Shown piece by piece: positions 1 to 5,601 of a stretch of DNA of 5,601 nucleotides. Numbering within the stretch: position 1 is the first letter of the stretch; each line of letters opens with the position of its first letter. Source of the stretch: an uncultured Collinsella sp. (GTDB lineage Bacteria; Actinomycetota; Coriobacteriia; Coriobacteriales; Coriobacteriaceae). The DNA is taken from the NCBI GenBank assembly GCA_900547855.1, contig URIK01000116.1:1-5601 (forward strand). Reading direction: 5' to 3'. A program made the position numbers and the translations under genes. Under the pieces are notes generated by a model. The model made no database searches. It worked only from the letters and a program-made list of their open reading frames with translations, and was not told where the DNA came from.

Positions 1-49
1 ATCTACACTCGACTAGTCGTCGGCAGCGTCAGATGTGTATAAGAGACAG
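1..49 (+). other. Illumina Nextera i5-side adapter (non-native sequence)
   Basis: This is library-construction sequence. Positions 1-8 (ATCTACAC) are the end of the P5 oligo, 9-16 (TCGACTAG) are the i5 index, 17-30 (TCGTCGGCAGCGTC) are the Read 1 primer stem, and 31-49 (AGATGTGTATAAGAGACAG) are the 19-nt Tn5 mosaic end. Native DNA starts at 50. The adapter supplies a false stop codon (29-31 on the minus strand) and six false C-terminal residues, LSLIHI, to the dehydrogenase reading frame. Confidence 0.98.
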
Positions 50-955
50 CATTTTCTTGAGAACGGAGGCCATGGCCTTAAAGTTGTAGGGCATCATCAT
101 CTTCTTGAGCAGTGGGCTCACCAGGCCCGGGACCTTCTGATACTGCATAACGATGTTGTAGGCCGTCTGGATACCAACCGTGTCGAATACGCGGAACGGG
201 CCCTTGGGGGCGCCGGTGCCACGCGTCCATGCAAGGTCGATGCTTTTGGGGTCGCTCACGCCCGAGACGTACAGGTCAAGGCCCGAAAGCAACCACGGCA
301 CCAACATGGAGTTGAGCAGATAGCCGTTCTTTTCCTTGTTGACGGGCAGGGCAAGCATACGGATATCGTTAGCAAAGTCGACGAGCTCATCGAAATAGCG
401 CTTGTCGGTTTGGCTCTGAGCCATGACCTCGGTCATGTTGTTCTTCCAGATGGAGTTGGCAAAGTGCAGCGACAGGTACTTCTCGGGGCGGCCGGTGTAC
501 TTGGCAAAGGTGCTCGGCAGCAGCGTGGAGGAGTTCGTTACGATGACGGTCTTTTGCGGGAGAACCGGGGCGAGCTTCTTGTAGAAGTCAATCTTTGCCT
601 GGGTGTCCTCGGCCATAGACTCGATGACCAGGTCGGCGTCGGCCACGGCTTTGGCGAGGTCGAGCTCCAGCTTGAGTGTGGAGTAGGCACGTTCGACGGC
701 GGAGAGTGCCGCCTCCTTGTCGAAGGGCTGGCCGCTATCGGCGATACCGGCGCACCACTCGCCCGTACCGTCTGCCATGCCCTCGATGGCAGCGATGTAC
801 TCCTCGCGCACATGATCGATCTTGGGCTGGGTGCGGCCGATACTGCCCTCGCTGCGCAGCCAGATTGTCACATCAAAGCCGCAGTAGGCAGCCTGAAAGG
901 CAATCTGGCTTCCCAGCACGCCACCGCCGGCGACGCAAACGGTCTTGTAGCTCAT
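50..955 (-). CDS. 3-hydroxyacyl-CoA dehydrogenase, divergent, C-terminus cut off by adapter
   Basis: Predicted soluble enzyme for reversible oxidation of a (3S)-hydroxyacyl-CoA to the 3-ketoacyl-CoA with a nicotinamide cofactor, as in butyrate/crotonyl-CoA pathways or beta-oxidation. There are 302 native residues from ATG 953-955, supported by a Shine-Dalgarno AGGA seven bases upstream. The N-terminal Rossmann domain has G10-x-G12-x-x-G15. Catalytic residues inferred by alignment from memory to clostridial Hbd are S143 (in TNSST), H164 (in LHFANS), E176 (in MTEVM) and N215 (in GYLLNSM). The helical C-terminal domain follows and breaks off at the adapter; the frame's last six residues, LSLIHI, are adapter-encoded. 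By comparison with Hbd (about 282 aa), roughly 15-25 residues including the usual GKGFY-like tail are missing. Oddities: the acidic residue normally ending beta-strand 2 is Leu33 followed by Arg34, and the usual HFFNP motif reads HFANS. It is longer than classical Hbd before its C-terminal domain. The family is secure; the substrate is not. Confidence 0.88.
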
Positions 956-961
956 GGGACG

Positions 962-1014
962 GTCCTCTCTTACGTAATTCCATAGATGTGTATTTATTCA
1001 ACCGTAAGGAGGAC
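962..1014 (-). promoter_or_regulatory. Candidate leader hairpin masking the ribosome binding site
   Basis: On the minus strand, GTCCTCCTTACG (1014-1003) is followed by a 28-nt AT-rich stretch and then CGTAAGAGAGGAC (974-962). The two arms pair over 12 bp with a single bulged A, and the second arm contains the entire Shine-Dalgarno sequence. If transcription starts upstream of 1014, the folded leader would hide the ribosome binding site, which would suit a translational or thermosensitive switch. If transcription starts inside the 28-nt loop, the repeat would instead act at DNA level as an operator. I see no strong promoter to decide between these; the best -10-like hexamer upstream is TATAGA at 1037-1032 with a poor -35. 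The pairing is read directly; the regulatory role is inferred. Confidence 0.5.
963..970 (-). promoter_or_regulatory. Shine-Dalgarno sequence of the dehydrogenase gene
   Basis: On the minus strand the bases before the ATG read AGAGAGGACCGTCCCATG. The AGGA core (963-966) lies seven bases from the start codon, which is optimal spacing and fixes the start at 955. The whole site is one arm of the inverted repeat at 962-1014. Confidence 0.75.
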
Positions 1015-1124
1015 GCGCGCTGGGGGTGGGTTCTATAAACGGACGGTAATTTGCGGCGAACGGCTACACCTGTTCATTAACTCAGGGCTTTACAGGCCGT
1101 TTTTTGGCGCTGCTGAACCGCTGT

Positions 1125-1253
1125 TTTCGGAAGTGCGGGGAAAAATCGGATTTCGCCGACCAGACCGGTTTTTTAGCAACAAAACCGCAGGTAACGAGAG
1201 CTCAAAAGAGCAGTGTACTCGGAGGTTTGGAGTTTTTCCCCGCACTTCCGAAA
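1125..1253. repeat. 129-bp element bounded by perfect 21-bp inverted repeats
   Basis: The left arm (1125-1145, beginning TTTCGGAAGTGCGGGG and ending in five A) and the right arm (1233-1253, beginning TTTTTCCCCGCAC and ending CCGAAA) are exact reverse complements over 21 bases. The 87-bp interior holds further pairing: CGGTTTT/AAAACCG (1166-1172 with 1181-1187, 8-nt loop), and CGAG/CTCG (1195-1198 with 1218-1221) around GCTC/GAGC (1200-1203 with 1208-1211). As RNA, either strand could form a long stem capped by two hairpins. No target-site duplication is visible outside the arms. It could be a small non-autonomous mobile element (MITE-like), a dispersed intergenic repeat, or a structured RNA; nothing here decides which. 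Confidence 0.75.
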
Positions 1254-1305
1254 TACGAGTCCGCCGAAGGCGTCAACAAACCCATTTACGCAACATATGT
1301 CCAGT

Positions 1306-1342
1306 AAAAACGGGTGGTAGCCGGTACGGCCACCACCCGTTT
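1306..1342 (-). terminator. Rho-independent terminator of the activase gene
   Basis: On the minus strand an 11-bp stem (AAACGGGTGGT, 1342-1332, with ACCACCCGTTT, 1318-1308) is extended inward, after one mismatch, by GCCG/CGGC around a three-base loop. The descending arm runs into five T in total (1310-1306), so it ends as a classic intrinsic terminator. It begins 28 bases after the TAG at 1373-1371. No T-run follows on the plus strand, so it should act mainly on minus-strand transcripts. Confidence 0.88.
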
Positions 1343-1370
1343 GTCTCATATCTAGCCCATAGCAGGCCAG

Positions 1371-4300
1371 CTACTTCTTAATGCCGCGTCCCAGACGCTT
1401 GGCGACCGATGCAACGGCTTCCTCGCTGGCCGGCCCGCAGCCCACGCAGCCATCATGGGCACGCATCTGGCCGGTGACCTCGTCCATCGCGAGCGGCGCC
1501 ACCTTCTCGAGCTTAAAGCCCTTACCGGCGCGCATGTTCTCCTTTGCCACGCTGATCATAAGCTTAATACGGTTGAGCTGGTTGACCTCGGATGCACCGG
1601 GGTCGTAGTCCACCGCAACGATGTTGCTCTCGGGATGCTGGCGGCGCAGCTCCTTGATCACGGCCTTGCCCACCACGTGATTGGGCAGGCACGCAAAGGG
1701 CTGCGTGCAGATGATGTTAGGCGCACCGTGGTCGATCAGGTCGAGCATCTCGGCCGTGAGCAGCCAGCCTTCGCCCATGTTGTTGCACACCGAAAGCACC
1801 GTGCGGGCCTTGTCGGCCATGGTGCCGATGCGCTCGGGAGCCTCAAAGCGGCGGGACTTTTCGAGCATCTCCTCCACCGGCGTACGCATCCAGTCCACGA
1901 GCTTAATAAGCGCTTGCATGCCCGCGCGCGTAGTGGCAGAGCTTCCCAGCTCGTCCTTCTGCAGCTCGGCGTTGCTCATGGAGTACAGGAAGAAGTCGAG
2001 CAGACCCGGCACCACGGCCTCGCAGCCCTCGCGCTCGATCACGTCGACCACATGGTTGTTGGCCGTAGGGTGGAACTTGACCAAGATCTCGCCGACCACG
2101 CCCACGCGCGGCTTGGTGCCCTCGCCCACGAGCGGCATGGTGTCGAACGCGCGGATGGCCTCGCGGCACAGCTTGGTGTAGTTATGCCTGTTGAACTTAG
2201 GCGCCAGCTTGCGGGCGCGCGCCATGTACTCCTCGTAGAGCGCGTTGGCGGCACCGGGCGTGGCCTCGTACGGACGACAGCGGTAGAGCATCTGCATCAT
2301 CACGTCGCCAAAGAGCACCGCGTACACGGCCTGCTTAAGCAGCGCCGGCGTAATCTTAAAGCCGGGGTTGTCCTCGCCGAGCGCTACGGCCGAAAGCGAA
2401 ATCACCGGGATCTCGGGGTGGCCGCTCTCGCGCAGGGCCTTGCGGATGAGTGCGATGTAGTTGGTGGCACGGCAGCCGCCGCCGGTCTGGCTGATAACCA
2501 CGGCCGTCTTGGAGAGGTCGTACCGACCGCTCTCGATGGCCTCCATAATCTGGCCGGTCACCAAAATGGACGGATAGCAAATGTCATTGTTCACATAGCG
2601 CAGGCCGGCCTCGACGGCGTCGTGGTCGGTCGAGGGCAGCAGCTCCAAGTTGTAGCCAGCACCACGGAACACCTCTTTGACAAGGTCGAAGTGGATCGGC
2701 GCCATCTGCGGGCACAGGATGGTGTAGCCCTCGTCGCGCATCTGCTCGGTAAAGGGCACCTTGGGCCACGCGATCGAAGCACTCTCGCGCTGCGCCTCGA
2801 ACGTGTACTTACGGCTCGCGAACGCGGGGGTATCCGTTGAGGGAGCCACCGGCGCGGCATCGCCCTGCTCGTAAGTCTCGCCAGCGGCCGTGGCCTCGGC
2901 CAAGCGCTCGGCCTCCTGGTCCTTGAGCGCTGCCATGAGCGAGCGGATGCGGATGCGCGCGGCGCCCAGGTTGGACACCTCGTCGATCTTGAGCACGGTG
3001 TAGATCTTGCCGCTGGCCTCAAGGATTTCCTGCACCTGATCGGTAGTCAGGGCATCGAGACCGCAGCCGAAGGAATTGAGCTGAATCAGGTCCAAATCGT
3101 TGCGCATCGTCACAAAACGGGCGACGGCGTACAGGCGGCTGTGGTACATCCACTGGTCGACGACGCGAATCGGACGCTCGGGCTTCACCAGGTGCGCGAG
3201 CGAATCCTCGGTAAAGACCGCAAAGCCAAAGCTCGAGATAAGCTCAGGCAGGGCGTGGTTGATCTCGGGGTCGTTGTGGTAAGGACGGCCGGCGAGTACG
3301 ATGCCGTGGCCGCCGTGGTCCTCGACCCACTTGAGGGCCTCCTCGCCCATGGTCTGGATATCCTCGTGGAAGCGCGCGTCGGCCTCAAAGGCAGCGTTGA
3401 CGGCGGCATCGACCTCAGAGCGCGTGATTTTAGGACCGCGCACGCGACCGCGACCGGCCTCAGCATCGGCCACACGGTCGACGGCGAGCACCTGATACAG
3501 ACGGCGCTTGAGCTCGGTCTTGTCGTGATACGGCACAAACGGGTACAGGAACTCGATGTTCTGCTCGCGGATCTCGTCGATATTGAGCGCCAGCGCCGTG
3601 GGGTAGCTCATGACGATGGGGCAGTTATAGCAGTTGCCAGCCGTCGGATCCTCCTTGCGCTCCCAGCGCACGCACGGCATCCAGATAAAGTCGACATCGC
3701 GGTCGATGAGGTTCATCACATGGCCGTGGCTCATCTTGGCCGGGTAGCACACGCTCTCGGACGGCATGGACTCGATGCCCGCCTGATAGGTCTTCTTGCT
3801 CGACTGGTCGGACAGCTGCACGCTAAAGCCCAAACGCGTAAAGAACGCGTGCCAGAAGGGGTAGTTCTCGTACATGTTGAGCGCGCGCGGGATACCCACG
3901 GTACCACGCGGGGCCTCGTCGGGGCTCAGCACCTCGCGGTTAAAGAGCAGCTCGTTTTTCTTTTTGAAGAGGTTGGGGGCCTCGGTTTTCTGCTTTTTGT
4001 GGCCAGCACCCTTCTCGCAGCGGTTACCGGTAATGAAGCGCCTGCCGCCGCCAAAATCGTTGACGGTGAGCTGGCAGTTGTTGGAGCAACGGCCGCAGCG
4101 GACATGCTTTTGCGTCACGGTGAGGTGCGCGATGTCCTCGGCCGAGAGGATGGTCGAGGTGCCGTCGGCGCCGGCGCGATCGCGGGCGAGCAAGGCCGCA
4201 CCGTAGGCGCCCATGCAGCCGGCGATGTCGGGACGCACGGCATGAACTCCGGTGAGCTGCTCAAACGCGCGCAGCGTGGCATCGGACATAAAGGTGCCGC

Positions 4301-5553
4301 CCTGGACGATCACCTGGCTGCCGATCTCCTTGGGGTCACGCAGCTTAATGACCTTGAACAGAGCGTTCTTGATGACGGAATAGGACAGGCCGGCCGCGAT
4401 GTCGCCCACCGTGGCGCCTTCCTTTTGCGCCTGCTTAACGCGCGAGTTCATGAAGACCGTGCAGCGACTGCCCAAATCGACCGGGGCCTTGGCATGGATG
4501 GCGGCATCGGCGAACGCGCGCACGTCCATGTTCATTGACACGGCGAAACTCTCGATAAAGCTGCCGCAACCCGACGAGCAGGCCTCGTTGAGCATGATGT
4601 GCTCGATAACGCCGTCCTTGACGCGCAGGCACTTCATGTCCTGGCCGCCGATGTCCAGAATGAACTCGACGCCGGGCAGGAACGCCTTGGCGCCGCGCAG
4701 GTGCGCAACGGTCTCGATCTCGCCGGAATCAGCCTTGAGGGCCTCGATGAGCAGCGCCTCGCCGTAGCCCGTGGTGGTCACGTGGCCGATGGTGCAGCCG
4801 GCGGGAATGTGGTTGTAGAAATCGGCCATGATGACCTTGGCCGTGCCCAGGATGTCGCCGTTGTTGTTGCCGTACCAGGTGTGCAGCAGCTGGCCGTCCT
4901 CGCCCACGAGCGCGGCCTTCATGGTGGTGGAACCGGCGTCGATGCCAATGAACACGCGGCCGGTGTAGCCGTCGAGTTTGCCCTTGGGGACGACTTCCTG
5001 GTCGTGGCGGGTTTTGAACTCGGCAAAGTCCTCGTCGGTGGCAAAGAGCGGATCCAGGCGCTCAACCTCGGCGCCCTGCGTGTCGCCCAGGCTGTCGATG
5101 GCCTCGATGAGCTGCGGGAACGTGCTGAGCTTGTTGGACTCGTGCGCCATGGCGGCGCCGCTCGCCACAAACAGGTGAGCGTTTTGGGGCACAATGCGGT
5201 GCTCTTCGTCCAGGTTGAGCGTGAGGTAGAAGCGGTGGCGCAGCTCGGAGAGGTACTGCAGCGGGCCGCCCAGGAAGGCGACGTTGCCGCGAATGGGACG
5301 GCCGCACGCCAGGCCCGAGATGGTCTGGGTCACGACGGCTTGGAAGATGGAGGCCGCCACGTCCTCGGGGCGGGCGCCTTCGTTGAGCAGCGGCTGCACG
5401 TCGGTCTTGGCAAAAACGCCGCAACGACTGGCGATGGGATAGATGGTGGTGGCGTTGGCCGCGAGCTCGTTGAGGCCACTGGCATCGGTGTGCAGCAGGG
5501 TTGCCATCTGGTCAATGAACGCGCCCGTGCCGCCGGCGCAGGTGCCGTTCATG
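1371..5553 (-). CDS. Giant fused CoA-enzyme activase / 2-hydroxyacyl-CoA dehydratase-related protein, N-terminus missing
   Basis: 1393 native residues are visible (first full codon 5550-5552); the frame continues upstream into adapter, adding the false residues MGSEMCIRDS. Regions, numbered from the first native residue: 1 to ~150, end of a first BadF/BadG/BcrA/BcrD-type ATPase domain, with C5 in NGTCAGGTGAF and C44 in ASRCGVF; ~199-458, a full second copy with phosphate-binding IDAGSTT (204-210), DIGGQD (300-305), C325 in NEACSSGCGSF and C364 in GSRCTVF; 486-517, a cysteine cluster (C486, C489, C493, C512); ~550-870, DUF2229-like, with C602, C627, C641, C644 and NSFGCGLDA (C830); 877-914, an Ala/Glu/Pro-rich linker; ~915-1393, HgdB-like, with C947, C992, C1027, VGEILVKFHPTANN and a terminal CVGC (1369-1372). 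HgdC-type activators use ATP to drive low-potential electron transfer through a [4Fe-4S] cluster to dehydratases or reductases. Family membership is secure; the physiological substrate of this fused type is not known to me. No start or promoter is visible. Confidence 0.9.
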
Positions 5554-5601
5554 CTGTCTCTTATACACATCTCCGAGCCCACGAGACGCTCATGAATCTC
5601 G
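5554..5601 (+). other. Illumina Nextera i7-side adapter (non-native sequence)
   Basis: Positions 5554-5572 are the reverse complement of the 19-nt Tn5 mosaic end (CTGTCTCTTATACACATCT). 5573-5587 (CCGAGCCCACGAGAC) are the Read 2 primer stem, 5588-5595 (GCTCATGA) are the i7 index, and 5596-5601 (ATCTCG) begin the P7 oligo. Native DNA ends at 5553. The adapter encodes the false N-terminus MGSEMCIRDS on the minus strand, starting from a GTG at 5582-5580. Confidence 0.98.

Larger units (their letters stand above)
956..1370. other. 415-bp intergenic region rich in inverted repeats
   Basis: No credible gene lies between the two minus-strand coding regions. In minus-strand order, the gap holds a terminator (1342-1306), a short hairpin with arms CGCC/GGCG (1262-1272), the 129-bp inverted-repeat element (1253-1125), about 110 bases with no clear motif apart from a weak -10-like TATAGA (1037-1032), and the leader hairpin with its ribosome binding site. 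The region looks more AT-rich than the flanking genes, as expected of non-coding DNA. A plus-strand reading frame crossing it has no conserved motif and runs through the repeats. Confidence 0.7.

Noticed and set aside
35..985. Plus-strand reading frame of 316 codons opposite the dehydrogenase
   Set aside because: It starts inside the adapter (MYKRQ is adapter-encoded) and is the antisense of a clear enzyme gene.
984..993. AGATGTGTAT, identical to the first ten bases of the Tn5 mosaic end, as a possible internal chimeric junction
   Set aside because: The match stops after ten bases and the flanks show no other adapter sequence, so chance is the simpler explanation. Read coverage across the site would settle it.
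1005..1028. Perfect plus-strand TAAGGAGG followed by GTG, suggesting a small plus-strand gene
   Set aside because: The GTG at 1026 is 13 bases away and the frame stops after seven codons. The motif is better explained as the complement of the leader arm that pairs with the minus-strand ribosome binding site.
1320..1330. GCCGGTACGGC as a separate operator-like palindrome
   Set aside because: It is the inner part of the terminator stem-loop.
986..1381. Plus-strand reading frame of 131 codons in the intergenic region
   Set aside because: It runs through the inverted-repeat element and the terminator, is Arg-rich without motifs, and has no Shine-Dalgarno at its start.
1455..2840. Long plus-strand reading frame of 461 codons opposite the activase gene
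   Set aside because: Its translation is rich in His, Arg, Val and Leu with no recognisable domain, and it is the antisense of a well-conserved protein. Long antisense frames are expected in GC-rich genes.
3141..4538. Second long plus-strand reading frame of 465 codons
   Set aside because: Same reason: a mirror of the activase codons, no motif and no ribosome binding site context worth noting.

Overview
This is a two-gene fragment of a GC-rich (by eye), probably strictly anaerobic bacterial genome, with library adapter sequence at both ends. Positions 1-49 and 5554-5601 match the Illumina Nextera i5-side and i7-side adapters, including the 19-nt transposase mosaic end and an 8-nt index on each side. 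Native DNA is therefore 50-5553, and both window ends are artificial.

Both genes lie on the minus strand. Reading that strand 5'->3', the first gene (5553 to 1371) encodes 1393 visible residues of a very large protein that has lost its N-terminus at the adapter. It holds the rest of one BadF/BadG/BcrA/BcrD-type (HgdC-like) ATPase domain, a complete second copy, a cysteine-rich connector, a DUF2229-like region and a C-terminal HgdB-like region. This is the giant fused 'CoA-substrate-specific enzyme activase / 2-hydroxyacyl-CoA dehydratase-related' architecture (COG1924 + COG3580 + COG3581 type) of anaerobes. A strong hairpin with a T-run (1306-1342) follows its stop codon.

The intergenic region (956-1370) is dense with structure. 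Besides the terminator it has a 129-bp element bounded by perfect 21-bp inverted repeats (1125-1253). Just upstream of the second gene, a 12-bp complementary pair with one bulge (962-1014) would bury that gene's Shine-Dalgarno sequence. The second gene (955 to 50) is a divergent 3-hydroxyacyl-CoA dehydrogenase with a Rossmann fold and an intact His-Glu-Asn catalytic set. Only a short piece of its C-terminus is lost to the adapter.

Both proteins belong to families of anaerobic acyl-CoA chemistry: radical-type dehydration/reduction driven by an ATP-dependent activator, and 3-hydroxyacyl-CoA/3-ketoacyl-CoA interconversion. The terminator and long gap argue that they are separate transcription units, so a shared pathway is only a suggestion. 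The base composition, the gene types and a general resemblance to gut Coriobacteriia such as Collinsella make that group my best guess, with low to moderate confidence. I see no RNA gene, CRISPR array, transposase or phage gene.
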